64,000 bases of DNA from Leptospira_A soteropolitanensis (GTDB lineage Bacteria > Spirochaetota > Leptospiria > Leptospirales > Leptospiraceae). Positions within the stretch are counted from its first letter, which is position 1, and each line of letters begins with the position of its first letter. The stretch lies in NCBI RefSeq assembly GCF_026151335.1, contig NZ_JAMQPP010000005.1; one strand, written 5' to 3'. Of the stretch, positions 49,180 to 58,227 are shown in pieces. A program made the position numbers and the translations under genes. The notes beneath the pieces are model-generated. The model made no database searches. It was not told the origin of the DNA and was given only the letters and a program-made list of their open reading frames with translations.

Positions 49180-50068
49180 TCTTCATTGCGATGTAGGTTC
49201 TTGACTCGAGTTTTCTTCCTATTTTTTCTTCCATAAACCGGCTGGCAGATAGGAGAGAATTCAATTCGATTCCTGTTTCAAATCCTTCTCTATGTAGGAA
49301 ATAAACTAAGTCTTCGGTGGCAACGTTTCCAGCGGCACCTTTGGCATAAGGACATCCACCGAGGCCTCCAGCCGAACTATCAAAACTACGAACTCCCATA
49401 AGGAGCGCCTGTTTGGTGTTTGCAATGGCCATCCCATAAGTATCGTGGAAATGTCCTGCAAAGTATGTTTTAGGGATCTTTTTCAAAAGAACTCCTAATA
49501 AAGTTTCCACTTCGGAAGGTACGGCAACTCCTATGGTTTCTCCAAGAGAAATTTCGTAGGCTCCTGCATCTAGCAGACGTTCAGCGATCTCAAGAGTTTT
49601 TTCCGGTTTAATTTTTCCTTCATAAGGACATGCAATCACGGTAGAGATATAACCGCGAACTTTCTTTCCATCTGATTTTGCCTGTGTGAAGATGGGTTTA
49701 AATAAATCCAAACTTTCCAAAACTGTCATATTGATATTTTTTTTGGTGAATGTCTCTGAAGTTGCCGTAAAAACAGCTACTTCAGAAAAACCAGCCAGTT
49801 TGGCTCCTTCGTAACCTTTTGCATTGGGTGTAAGAGCGGAAAATTGTATTTGGTTTTGAAACTTCGGAAGGACCAGGTTGGAAAGTTCAATGGCATCTCC
49901 CATTTGCGGGATTCGATCTTTCCTTACGAAGGAAGTAAGTTCTATATGTTTCACTCCGCTTTGTACTAGACGTGATACGAATTCGAATTTATCCTGAGTA
50001 GAGAGAATGGTTTTCTCGTTTTGCAGACCGTCTCTTGGACCTACTTCTGTGATTTTAATATGTTCCAA
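49169..50068 (-). CDS. mvaB: Hydroxymethylglutaryl-CoA lyase
   Basis: A 299-residue TIM-barrel lyase: EVGPRDGLQNEK near 7-18 (metal and catalytic aspartate), HFHDTYGMA near 201-209 (metal histidines), and GGLGGCPYAKGAAGNVATED near 233-252, which holds the signature catalytic cysteine. It splits HMG-CoA into acetyl-CoA and acetoacetate, the last step of leucine breakdown. First gene of a minus-strand pair with the DUF2400 gene; other leucine-degradation genes are not nearby. Confidence 0.9.
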   Translation of the reverse strand: MEHIKITEVGPRDGLQNEKTILSTQDKFEFVSRLVQSGVKHIELTSFVRKDRIPQMGDAIELSNLVLPKFQNQIQFSALTPNAKGYEGAKLAGFSEVAVFTATSETFTKKNINMTVLESLDLFKPIFTQAKSDGKKVRGYISTVIACPYEGKIKPEKTLEIAERLLDAGAYEISLGETIGVAVPSEVETLLGVLLKKIPKTYFAGHFHDTYGMAIANTKQALLMGVRSFDSSAGGLGGCPYAKGAAGNVATEDLVYFLHREGFETGIELNSLLSASRFMEEKIGRKLESRTYIAMKNAD

Positions 50069-50139
50069 TTCTCCATTCTCCTTCTCTTTTAAATTTCTAT
50101 TAAAAATAAGAAACGCAATGATTTTATGGAGTGAATCCG

Positions 50140-50928
50140 ATGTTTACTCTTAAAAATATTTCTGTTCAGGTTCGTGGACGTTCCCTTTTGCAGAATATAA
50201 ATTTAGTGGCAAAATCAAATGAGATTACGGGACTCATTGGAAAATCAGGATCAGGCAAATCTACATTGTTTCGTTTGGCTTTAGGGCTTCTGGATCCAAT
50301 GGATGGTTATACTTGGAGTGGATCTCTTTTTTGGAAGGAGGAGAGTTTACCCAATAGAAAAAACCCAAAACTCCAACCGGTCTTTCAAGATCCTTTGGCG
50401 AGTTTCTCTCATCTGGGAACAATGAAAGAGTTATTACTTGAGCCGATCCGAATCAAAAAGGGATTTTTTTTATCAGAAGATATTAAAAGAAGGGAATGGA
50501 TGCGTATCGAAACATTATGCGAACGATTCGAATTGCAGAAGGAACTTTTAAATAAAACCAAACAAGAACTAAGTGGGGGGCAATTGCAAAGGTTTTCCAT
50601 ATTAAGAGCTTTACTGATGGAACCAGAATATTTACTATTAGATGAACCCGTTACAGCCCTTGATGTTCTTGTACAAAAAAAAATTGCAGAAGAACTCAAA
50701 CAAGTCAACCAAATGGAAAATTTGGGAATGTTTATAGTTTCCCATGACTTAGGTTTTTTATCCTATATGTGCGACCAAATTTTTGTACTGGATGGGAAGG
50801 GAATTGTGGAATTTGGCAAACCAAATGAAATTCTTTCTAATCCTAAATCAGAGCTGTTAAAAACTTTATTGGAAACAAGAAATCATTCGTTAGGTGGGGC
50901 TGTTTCTTCTTCAGAATCATCCAATTGA
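50140..50928 (+). CDS. ABC transporter ATP-binding protein, oligopeptide (Dpp/Opp) type
   Basis: About 262 residues with Walker A GKSGSGKS near 33-40, QDPLASFSHLG in the Q-loop region near 83-93, signature LSGGQLQRFS near 145-154, Walker B LLLDEPVTALD near 166-176 and SHDLG H-loop. It is closest to DppD/DppF/NikE ATPases. No permease or binding-protein gene is adjacent. GGAG at 50128-50131 is 8 bases from ATG 50140, so I prefer it over GTG 50131. Overlaps the convergent TPR gene by 46 bases. Confidence 0.85.
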   Translation: MFTLKNISVQVRGRSLLQNINLVAKSNEITGLIGKSGSGKSTLFRLALGLLDPMDGYTWSGSLFWKEESLPNRKNPKLQPVFQDPLASFSHLGTMKELLLEPIRIKKGFFLSEDIKRREWMRIETLCERFELQKELLNKTKQELSGGQLQRFSILRALLMEPEYLLLDEPVTALDVLVQKKIAEELKQVNQMENLGMFIVSHDLGFLSYMCDQIFVLDGKGIVEFGKPNEILSNPKSELLKTLLETRNHSLGGAVSSSESSN

Positions 50929-51899
50929 GTTCGTTTTGCTTCTGCAAATTTTTTCGCAATATCTCGTCTCCTTGCAATAACCTTTGAAGACACCGTCGCA
51001 AAAAAAGGATCATTCGTAAAACTTAACATCTTAGTGTATTCTTCTTCTGCTGTTTCATAATCTGTGACTTTTGAGGCAGTTTCTGCAAAATAATAATGGA
51101 ACTTTTTATCGTAAGGTTTTGGTTTCCCTTCGGCCGTTGTGAGAGTCGTACGATTAAATATTTTATAAGCGATATGAAAGTTTCCTTTTTCCATCTCAAG
51201 CCTTGCAAAACCTAATTTAACATTCGGACTTTCTTCTTCAATCTTCAGTGCTTTGTTTAAGTATAGAAGGGCCCTATTTTTTAAACCTGTGGCCAAATAA
51301 TGGTCAGCCAAACGAATCAGTGCTTCGGTATCATAGGGATTTTTTTCGACTGCCAGTTTGTAATTCATAATGGCGTAATATACCTGGCGTGTGATTTCAG
51401 AAAGAATCGCAATGTGTAGATAGGTTTTAAAGTAATCAGGCATTTCTGCTTTTGCATATTCAAATTCCACAAGAGCCTTTTCGTAATTCATTTCCAAAGA
51501 ATACAAACGTCCTAAATTATACCGGAAGGGAAAAAATTGCGGATCAAATCGAATCCCAGCTTCCAAACGTTTGATTACGTCTGCCCGCATGTTTGGTTTT
51601 CCTGAAAGTAAAAGTTCTATTGTATCGTTATTCCATTTTCCCGAATTGGTTATGGTTTCTGATCCATATATAAAATTTCCGTTGGATTTCGGTGGTTCGC
51701 CTTGAAAAAGTTTCCCACGAGCGAGGATAAAGTCATCCTTATGGTAAATAAAAGATCCATTGGGAAAATCGGAGGTATCAAATTCCTGATCTTTGCCCCA
51801 AAGGATCTCTGGATATTCCTGGTTCCCAATGAGTTTTTGTCCCCAAATCAGTGTGGGAAATAAAAACAGAAGTGCGAGAGTAAAGCTACGAAAGAACAT
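50883..51899 (-). CDS. Exported TPR-repeat protein
   Basis: About 338 residues. A signal peptide (MFFRSFTLALLFLFPTLIWG) precedes a unique region to about 125 and then four or more tetratricopeptide repeats (for example FFPFRYNLGRLYSLEMNYEK, NPYDTEALIRLADHYLATGL), ending in an acidic tail. I choose ATG 51899 because it starts a clean signal peptide and avoids overlap with divergent ccmA; an ATG at 51932 is also in frame. TPR proteins scaffold complexes in the periplasm; the partner is unknown. Confidence 0.75.
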   Translation of the reverse strand: MFFRSFTLALLFLFPTLIWGQKLIGNQEYPEILWGKDQEFDTSDFPNGSFIYHKDDFILARGKLFQGEPPKSNGNFIYGSETITNSGKWNNDTIELLLSGKPNMRADVIKRLEAGIRFDPQFFPFRYNLGRLYSLEMNYEKALVEFEYAKAEMPDYFKTYLHIAILSEITRQVYYAIMNYKLAVEKNPYDTEALIRLADHYLATGLKNRALLYLNKALKIEEESPNVKLGFARLEMEKGNFHIAYKIFNRTTLTTAEGKPKPYDKKFHYYFAETASKVTDYETAEEEYTKMLSFTNDPFFATVSSKVIARRRDIAKKFAEAKRTQLDDSEEETAPPNE

Positions 51900-51907
51900 G
51901 GTGTAGA

Positions 51908-52528
51908 ATGAACCAAACCCTTTTGGAAACAAAAGCGCTTACTATTAGTGTCGGCGAAAAAGTCTTACTGAAAGAGATCAATCTTTCTTTTTTTAAGACC
52001 GGTCTTGTGGCTGTGCTCGGTGAAAATGGTGCCGGGAAATCAACCCTTTTAAAGGAAATTTATCACCACTCACTATCCTCAGACAAATGGCATTGGAACC
52101 AAGGAAAAAGGAAAATTACATATCTTGGACATGAGCTTGGATTTTATTCTTCACTTAATTTGGAAGAAAATTTGGATTATTTTTCCAGGTTAGATGGAAT
52201 GCTCCCAGATCTACAAAAAAGAAAACAACTCCTTGAACTCTTTCGTTTACAGAAACGAATTTGGGATCCAATCCATACCTTTTCACGAGGTATGAAACAA
52301 AAAGTAGCAATCCTAAGGTCTTTGCTTTCTTCTGCTGAAGTTATTTTATTTGATGAACCGTATACGGGACTCGATGCCGATTCTTCTAAAGTATTAAGTG
52401 AGATTTTAAATGAGGTATCAAAAACGAAACTCATTTTAATCGTCCTTCACTCTATACCGAAAGAATTGCAGTGCAGTTCCCAAATCCAAATTGAGAAGGG
52501 AGCTGTGTTTGTTACTCACCTTACTTAA
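51908..52528 (+). CDS. ccmA: Heme exporter ATP-binding protein CcmA
   Basis: A 206-residue small ABC ATPase: GENGAGKS near 38-45, FSRGMKQKVAILRSLLSS near 121-138 as the signature (SRGMKQ in place of SGGQ, typical of CcmA) and VILFDEPYTGLDADS near 140-154. It powers CcmB/C in the heme-delivery step of system I cytochrome c maturation. Its 3' end overlaps ccmB by about 20 bases. Confidence 0.88.
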   Translation: MNQTLLETKALTISVGEKVLLKEINLSFFKTGLVAVLGENGAGKSTLLKEIYHHSLSSDKWHWNQGKRKITYLGHELGFYSSLNLEENLDYFSRLDGMLPDLQKRKQLLELFRLQKRIWDPIHTFSRGMKQKVAILRSLLSSAEVILFDEPYTGLDADSSKVLSEILNEVSKTKLILIVLHSIPKELQCSSQIQIEKGAVFVTHLT

Positions 52529-53165
52529 AAAAGAATTTTATCTAATTGGTCGTTCCCTAGGTGGAATCATCTCTCTTTTTACCCTAAGTGTATCAGTAGT
52601 TTTTATTTTTTACACATCCATTGAGGTTAATGAAATTTTGTCTGCAAGGAGTATACGCGGAATCAAGTGGGCAATTATTTTTTTACTTAACTTTGTGATT
52701 GTAAGCCAAAGTTTATGGGAAGAACGGGAATCAATGGGCTGGGAAGCCAGTCTATCTTTCGTCAGTCCCATTTCGCTGTATTTGACAAAATCTCTTGCCA
52801 TCTGGTTTTGTACGATTTTGGTAAATGGAGCTCTGGTGTTAGTTCTTTCTGTTTTTTTTCAAAACATGAGTATCGAAAGGTTTTGGGGAGAATGGCTTTT
52901 TGCAAACCTGGGAAGTGGCTCTTTGGTATTCCTCGGAGTTTCTCTTGGGCTCATTGCATTTGAAAGTCGCCTAAAAGAAATCATCATTCCTTTGTTACAA
53001 CTTCCTTTTTCCATTCCCTTGTTCCTCTTTGGATTAGAAGCAGAACACAGATACTGGCTCGAACCAGGGTTTTACCTACCATCTGTCGGTTTACTTTTGT
53101 TTTTTATGTTATTTTATGCTACGCTCGGTTCGGTGATGATAGAGATTCTAAGGAATGAGCATTAA
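52509..53165 (+). CDS. ccmB: Heme exporter membrane protein CcmB
   Basis: About 218 residues, six membrane spans, matching CcmB in length and order in the cluster; the short cytoplasmic LLKKEFYLIGRS start and the EERESMGWEASLSFVSPISL region are conserved family features. I choose TTG 52509 because AAGGGAG lies 6 bases upstream; TTG 52491 is the alternative. It overlaps ccmA, so translation is coupled. Confidence 0.85.
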   Translation: MLLTLLKKEFYLIGRSLGGIISLFTLSVSVVFIFYTSIEVNEILSARSIRGIKWAIIFLLNFVIVSQSLWEERESMGWEASLSFVSPISLYLTKSLAIWFCTILVNGALVLVLSVFFQNMSIERFWGEWLFANLGSGSLVFLGVSLGLIAFESRLKEIIIPLLQLPFSIPLFLFGLEAEHRYWLEPGFYLPSVGLLLFFMLFYATLGSVMIEILRNEH

Positions 53166-53216
53166 GATTTTGTTTTCTCCTCGAATTTCTTTCCCTATCT
53201 GAAAATCTGGAAAAAA

Positions 53217-53915
53217 ATGGAACGTAAGATTCGGATATTTCACCCTGTTTTCGACATAGGTTTTTATCTCGTCGTTTGTACGTCGCTCGTCACTGCTATC
53301 ATTACTTCGCTTGTGTATCCAAATGTCATTTTGGAACAGGGATTAAGTCATAGAATATTTTATCTACATGTACCTGTCGCCTGGGTGGCGTTATATGGGC
53401 CCATCCTTTCTTTTATTTGTTCTCTAATTTTTCTTTTTACGAGGAATTTACTTTGGGATAGGCTCGCATTTACTGCGAACCAACTTTCCTTTCTTTTTGC
53501 AGTGGGAGTTTTGTTTTCTGGACCCATTTGGGCTTATAGCGCTTGGGGAGTTCCTTGGGACAAAACGGACGCTAGGTTACAGTCTTTTTTTATTCTTTGT
53601 ATCTCCTTGGTCAGTTACTTTATTTTTCGGTATTTGGTTCCTTCCAAATCCAAAAAAGCCATTTTATCTGCCTATTTATCCGTTCTTTGTGCAGTCAGTG
53701 CCATCCTAACTTGGGGTGCCATCCGTTGGATTGAAAATCCAGGAAATCATCCAAGTAGTGTTTTAGGGAAGGGGGGGATGGATTCAGATATGAAACTGAG
53801 TATGTGGCTTGGAGTATTTGCCTTTCATTTTCTATTTCTAATTCTTTTTCTTGTTTCCAATCGCACAGAAAAAATCCAAGATATCAGATCCAAACTGAAA
53901 GCGGAATTAGATTGA
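53217..53915 (+). CDS. ccmC: Heme exporter protein CcmC
   Basis: A 232-residue six-span membrane protein: ILEQGLSHRIFYLHVPVAW near 39-57 holds one heme-ligand histidine, and ENPGNHPSSVL near 172-182 holds the other. The periplasmic tryptophan motif is recognisable but altered (AWGVPWDKTDARLQS). It presents heme to CcmE. No ccmD, ccmE, ccmF or ccmH gene is in the window. The response regulator starts 3 bases later. Confidence 0.88.
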   Translation: MERKIRIFHPVFDIGFYLVVCTSLVTAIITSLVYPNVILEQGLSHRIFYLHVPVAWVALYGPILSFICSLIFLFTRNLLWDRLAFTANQLSFLFAVGVLFSGPIWAYSAWGVPWDKTDARLQSFFILCISLVSYFIFRYLVPSKSKKAILSAYLSVLCAVSAILTWGAIRWIENPGNHPSSVLGKGGMDSDMKLSMWLGVFAFHFLFLILFLVSNRTEKIQDIRSKLKAELD

Positions 53916-53918
53916 AAC

Positions 53919-55046
53919 ATGGCAAATGAGGAATCTATACATAATATCCTGATTGTGGATGATGTTCCAGAAAATGTGGAACTTTTGAAATACCTTTTGC
54001 AACAAGAGGGTTTTAAAACCTATACTGCTTATTCGGCAGAAGAAGCACGTTTGGTTTTGTTGAACACTGCCATCGACACACTTTTGTTAGATGTAAATAT
54101 GCCCGTGCAAGATGGATTTTCCTTTTGTCGGGAACTTAGGACGATGGATCAGTTTAAACTTCTTCCTATCCTTTTTATCACTTCCATTGAACGTGAAGTT
54201 GGTTTTCAAGAAGCGATGAAAAATGGCGGAGACGATTTCATCAATAAACCCTTTAATAAAAGGGAACTCGTTGCAAAAATCCATTCTGTGATTCGTCTAA
54301 AAGACTTACAAGACGAGTTATACAGACAGAAAAGTAAATACGAAAAAGAACTTCAAACCGCAAGACGAGTCCAAGACCAACTCATTCCTGAAAAAAGTTT
54401 TATTTGGAACGGAATCAAAGCTCAAACTCTATTTCACCCATATTTACAAATTGGCGGTGACTTTGTTGATTCTTGGATCGAAGAAAAAAAACTACATATT
54501 GTGATTGCTGATTGTTCTGGTCATGGACCGAGTGCTGCCCTAATTGGAGCAATGTTTAAGATGCAATTGTTTAACTTAGTATCCACTATGGATCTTAGGG
54601 AGCGGGTGGCGCATCTGCGAAAAAATATGGAGTTGGTTCTTCCTGAAGATTATGCAATTACCTTTTGTTATGCGATTCTTGATCAGGATTTAAAACTTTC
54701 TTATGTCAATGGAGGTCATCCAGCTCCCCTTGTTTATATGGATGGCGAAACGAAGTTTTTAAAAGGTATGAGTCCTATGATTATGGGAATTAATTTCGCT
54801 GCTAATGATGAAGTGCAATCGGTGCAGTTAAAAACAGGATCTATGTTTTTTATGTATACCGATGGTGCAAGCGAAGCTATGAACCCAAATTCTGAATACA
54901 TTACGGAAGAGGGTATGAAATCAATTTTTCATGATTCCGTTACATCTGGAAAAGATATTTTGCAATCAGTTCAAAACAAAATTCTGGATTTTTGTGGATC
55001 TTCCACTCCGAGTGATGATATGGCTATGGTGTGTATACAATTATGA
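53919..55046 (+). CDS. Response regulator with PP2C-type (RsbU/SpoIIE) phosphatase output
   Basis: A 375-residue protein. Receiver domain 8-125 has DD at 14-15, phospho-acceptor Asp58, Thr88 and Lys110. A helical linker at about 130-155 leads to a PP2C domain with GGDFVDSW, DCSGHGPSAAL, NGGHPAP, YTDGASEAMN and a SDDMAMV end, covering the metal-binding aspartates. Such proteins dephosphorylate anti-anti-sigma factors in partner-switching cascades. It lies between ccmC (3-base gap) and purC (4-base overlap), an odd place for a signalling gene. No anti-sigma or anti-anti-sigma gene is adjacent. Confidence 0.92.
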   Translation: MANEESIHNILIVDDVPENVELLKYLLQQEGFKTYTAYSAEEARLVLLNTAIDTLLLDVNMPVQDGFSFCRELRTMDQFKLLPILFITSIEREVGFQEAMKNGGDDFINKPFNKRELVAKIHSVIRLKDLQDELYRQKSKYEKELQTARRVQDQLIPEKSFIWNGIKAQTLFHPYLQIGGDFVDSWIEEKKLHIVIADCSGHGPSAALIGAMFKMQLFNLVSTMDLRERVAHLRKNMELVLPEDYAITFCYAILDQDLKLSYVNGGHPAPLVYMDGETKFLKGMSPMIMGINFAANDEVQSVQLKTGSMFFMYTDGASEAMNPNSEYITEEGMKSIFHDSVTSGKDILQSVQNKILDFCGSSTPSDDMAMVCIQL

Positions 55047-55900
55047 TACCAAATCCCAGTTATAAGGGTAAAGTTAGAGACGTTTACGACTTAGGAGATT
55101 CACTTCTTCTTGTGGCAACCGATCGGATTTCTGCATTTGATGTTGTTTTTAATGAGCCGGTTCTTGATAAGGGTAAAATTCTAACTCGAATTTCCACGGC
55201 TTGGTTTCGTCAGTTTCCCAAAATTACGAACCATTTAATCACTGACGATGTTTCTAAATTTCCTCCTCCGTTTCAAAACGAAGATTCTTTAAAAGGAAGA
55301 TCAGTCCTCGTTAAAAAAGCAAAACGAATTGATTTTGAATGTGTGGTGCGAGGATATTTAACTGGATCGGCTTGGAAGGAATACAAAACAGAAGGGACGA
55401 TTGCTCATGTTCCCTATCCCAAGGGACTAGAAGAATCTTACCGATTTGAAACTCCCATTTTTACTCCAGCCCGGAAAAACGATTCTGGTCATGATGAAAA
55501 CGTGAGTGAATCGGTGATGGAAAAGGAAGTTGGCAAGGAACTCTTTTCCGAATTGAAAGAGATCTCTCTTTATCTCTACAACACGGCTCATAGTTTGATG
55601 GCCAAACAAGGAATCCTTCTCTGCGATACTAAATTCGAATTTGGACTGGTGGATGGAAAACCTGTTTTAATCGACGAAATCTTAACACCAGATTCCTCCC
55701 GGTATTGGGATGCCTCCACTTATGCACTCGGCAAAACTCCGGCTAGTTTTGATAAACAAATCCTCCGAAATTGGTTGGAATCTACTGATTGGGACAAAAA
55801 TCCACCTGCCCCGGCGTTACCCGAATTCTTGATCCTAGAACTACGTAAAAAATACTTGGAATTGGAAGATAAAATCACGTTATGTTTGTCGCAAAAATAA
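55043..55900 (+). CDS. purC: SAICAR synthetase (phosphoribosylaminoimidazole-succinocarboxamide synthase)
   Basis: About 285 residues: YKGKVRDVYDLGDSLLLVAT near 7-26, RISAFDVVFNEP near 28-39, VVRGYLTGSAWKEY near 100-113 and DEILTPDSSRYW near 212-223. It adds aspartate to CAIR in purine synthesis. I choose ATG 55043, which overlaps the upstream stop as ATGA; GTG 55031 is also in frame. It overlaps purS by 19 bases. Confidence 0.95.
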   Translation: MIPNPSYKGKVRDVYDLGDSLLLVATDRISAFDVVFNEPVLDKGKILTRISTAWFRQFPKITNHLITDDVSKFPPPFQNEDSLKGRSVLVKKAKRIDFECVVRGYLTGSAWKEYKTEGTIAHVPYPKGLEESYRFETPIFTPARKNDSGHDENVSESVMEKEVGKELFSELKEISLYLYNTAHSLMAKQGILLCDTKFEFGLVDGKPVLIDEILTPDSSRYWDASTYALGKTPASFDKQILRNWLESTDWDKNPPAPALPEFLILELRKKYLELEDKITLCLSQK

Positions 55901-56130
55901 ATGTTACTCTCAAAGAATCGGTTCTTGACCCGCAAGGACAAACGGTTCTCCGCACCCTTCATGACCAAGGGAAAAATTCTGTAGCTGACTTAAGGGTCGG
56001 AAAATACATCGAAATGAAAATCGATGTAAAGTCCCAACCAGAAGCAGAGGCACTTGCTAAAGAAATTTGTGAATCGGTTCTTGTGAACCAAGTGATCGAG
56101 ACATATCGGTTGGTCGTGGAGAAAGTATGA
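55882..56130 (+). CDS. purS: FGAM synthase subunit PurS
   Basis: An 82-residue PurS with LDPQGQTVLRTLHDQG near 16-31 and VGKYIEMKID near 39-48. It bridges PurQ and the small PurL in formylglycinamidine synthetase, so a separate small purL must exist elsewhere. Overlaps purC by 19 bases and purQ by 4 bases. Confidence 0.93.
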   Translation: MFVAKINVTLKESVLDPQGQTVLRTLHDQGKNSVADLRVGKYIEMKIDVKSQPEAEALAKEICESVLVNQVIETYRLVVEKV

Positions 56131-56774
56131 AGGTACGGGTGGTTACCTTTCCTGGTTCTAATTGTGATAAGGATGTGGGATCGGTTCTAGAATCGGAATT
56201 TGGTGCTAAAGTAGAATACACTTGGTATAAAGAAACTTTCTCTGATACACCGGATCTTGTTGTATTGCCAGGTGGTTTTTCTTTTGGGGACTACCTACGC
56301 TGTGGGGCTATGGCCAAATTTTCAAGCGCTATGGAATCGGTTGTTGCTTACGCCAAAAAAGGTGGAAAGGTTTTGGGTGTTTGTAATGGATTTCAAATCC
56401 TGACTGAATCTGGGCTTCTTCCTGGTGCCTTACTCCATAACAGAACCTTAAAATATATTTGTAAAGATGTAGATCTCATTCCTGTATCCGAAAACAAAAT
56501 CGCCAAAGAAATACAGGGAAACCTTTCCATTCCGATTGCTCACGGAGAGGGAGCATACTTTGCAGATCCTGAAACTTTAGAACGATTAGAAAAAAATGGC
56601 CAAGTGGTCTTTCGTTATAAAGAAAACCCGAACGGATCTTTACATGATATTGCAGGGATTTGTAACGAACAAGGAAATGTTCTAGGAATGATGCCTCATC
56701 CAGAAAGGGCTGTAAATCCTTATACAGGAAAGATGGATGGAAAACTAATCCTCGAGGCTCTCTTAAAAAAATAA
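56127..56774 (+). CDS. purQ: FGAM synthase glutaminase subunit PurQ
   Basis: A 215-residue class I glutamine amidotransferase: VTFPGSNCDKD near 5-15, GGFSFGDYLRCGAMAKF near 49-65, nucleophile cysteine in GVCNGFQIL near 84-92 and the PHPERAV triad segment near 192-198. Releases ammonia for PurL. Last gene of the ccm-purQ chain. Confidence 0.95.
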   Translation: MKVRVVTFPGSNCDKDVGSVLESEFGAKVEYTWYKETFSDTPDLVVLPGGFSFGDYLRCGAMAKFSSAMESVVAYAKKGGKVLGVCNGFQILTESGLLPGALLHNRTLKYICKDVDLIPVSENKIAKEIQGNLSIPIAHGEGAYFADPETLERLEKNGQVVFRYKENPNGSLHDIAGICNEQGNVLGMMPHPERAVNPYTGKMDGKLILEALLKK

Positions 56775-56828
56775 CATTCTTTTTAACCTTTTCTTGCTTT
56801 TTCGTCCAATTGAATTACAAGGGAAGGT

Positions 56829-58112
56829 ATGCGTTTTCAAGAAGACTCTATTGATTGTGTAGATTTCATTCTAAAAAAGGATGAAGTTCTTACTATTATC
56901 TTGGGTGGGGGGAAGGGAACTCGTTTATTACCTCTAACAGAAAAAAGATCTAAACCAGCTGTTAGTTTTGGTGGGAAATATCGGCTTATTGATATTCCTA
57001 TTTCCAATTCCCTGAATAGTGGTTTCGAAAAGATATTTATCCTCACTCAATTTAATTCCTATTCCTTAAATCGTCATATTAACCGAACTTATGCGACTAA
57101 TAATATCCACCAAAAAAGTTTTGTGGAGATTATTGCTGCGGAACAAACGGTTTCTAGTGCCAATTGGTTTGAAGGAACTGCCGATGCCGTAAGGAAGGTT
57201 CTTCCTTATATCAGAGAACAAAAACCAAAATACGTTCTCATACTTTCTGGTGATCAACTTTATAATATGGACCTTTCCGATTTTATGCAGAGCCATTTAA
57301 TGGATCCAGAAACAGAAATTTCTGTGGCTACTAACGCAATTCCTGAAGACCAAATTTATGGCCTAGGGATTGTGAAATCAGGAGTTGGTGGGTTCATTCA
57401 GGAATTCATAGAAAAACCACAAGAAGTAACTCAGGTGGAATCATGCCGCACGAAACAGGGTAACTTCCTTGCGAATATGGGAATTTATATTTTTAATACA
57501 TCCACTCTCATTGATGTATTAGAAGATTGTAATATGGCTGATTTTGGAAAAGAAATCCTACCGAAAGCCATTCGAGAAAGGAAAGTAAAAGCTTACACTT
57601 ACGACGGATACTGGGAAGATATTGGAACCATCAAGGCTTTCTATGAAGCCAATTTGATGTTAACAGATCATATTCCGAAATTTAATTTATATTTGGAAAA
57701 AACTCCGATTTATACGAGAGCAAGGGCACTTCCTCCGTCCAAAATCATCCAAGCTGTGGTCAACCAAGCACTCATTTCAGAAGGAACCATCTTAAACCAG
57801 TGTGAGGTTCACAGATCCATCATTGGTGTACGGCAACTGATCGCTTCAGGAACCAAGATCTATGATTCGATCATTATGGGACTTGACCATTACGGATATT
57901 TTGATCGAAAGTCTGGAAAAATCCCCATTGGAATTGGACCTAACTGTGAAATTCGGCGGACAATTGTCGACAAAGATTGTGCCATTGGTGCCAACGTGCG
58001 TCTGTTAAACGAACAAAATCTCCAAGAATATGAAGACGAATACATTCGAATTCGGGAGGGAATCATAGTGGTTCCTAGACATACTGCCATTCCTGACGGC
58101 TATTCCATTTAG
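56829..58112 (+). CDS. glgC: Glucose-1-phosphate adenylyltransferase
   Basis: A 427-residue ADP-glucose pyrophosphorylase. GGGKGTRLLPLTEKRSKPAV near 26-45 is the nucleotide-binding loop, then GGKYRLIDIPISNSLNSG, LILSGDQLYNMD near 137-148 and YWEDIGTIKAFYEANL. The C-terminal third is the left-handed beta-helix. It makes ADP-glucose for glycogen. AAGGGAAGG precedes the ATG. No other glg gene is in the window. Confidence 0.93.
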   Translation: MRFQEDSIDCVDFILKKDEVLTIILGGGKGTRLLPLTEKRSKPAVSFGGKYRLIDIPISNSLNSGFEKIFILTQFNSYSLNRHINRTYATNNIHQKSFVEIIAAEQTVSSANWFEGTADAVRKVLPYIREQKPKYVLILSGDQLYNMDLSDFMQSHLMDPETEISVATNAIPEDQIYGLGIVKSGVGGFIQEFIEKPQEVTQVESCRTKQGNFLANMGIYIFNTSTLIDVLEDCNMADFGKEILPKAIRERKVKAYTYDGYWEDIGTIKAFYEANLMLTDHIPKFNLYLEKTPIYTRARALPPSKIIQAVVNQALISEGTILNQCEVHRSIIGVRQLIASGTKIYDSIIMGLDHYGYFDRKSGKIPIGIGPNCEIRRTIVDKDCAIGANVRLLNEQNLQEYEDEYIRIREGIIVVPRHTAIPDGYSI

Positions 58113-58151
58113 GTCAAATTGACACATTTAGGTCAAAAATGGGTCAATTTT
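58111..58151. repeat. Cluster of three GGTCAA repeats before the EAL gene
   Basis: AGGTCAAATTGAC (itself containing the palindrome GTCAA-A-TTGAC), AGGTCAAAAAT and GGGTCAATTTT lie within 41 bases after the glgC stop and about 80 bases upstream of the next start. They could be a regulator binding cluster; no regulator is assigned. Confidence 0.35.
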
Positions 58152-58227
58152 CCTTGGAGTTGTCTCAAGTTTGGGGATTTTGACTTGTCAGTTTCGAACT
58201 TGGTTCTAGCCTGGACGAAAGGGAACC

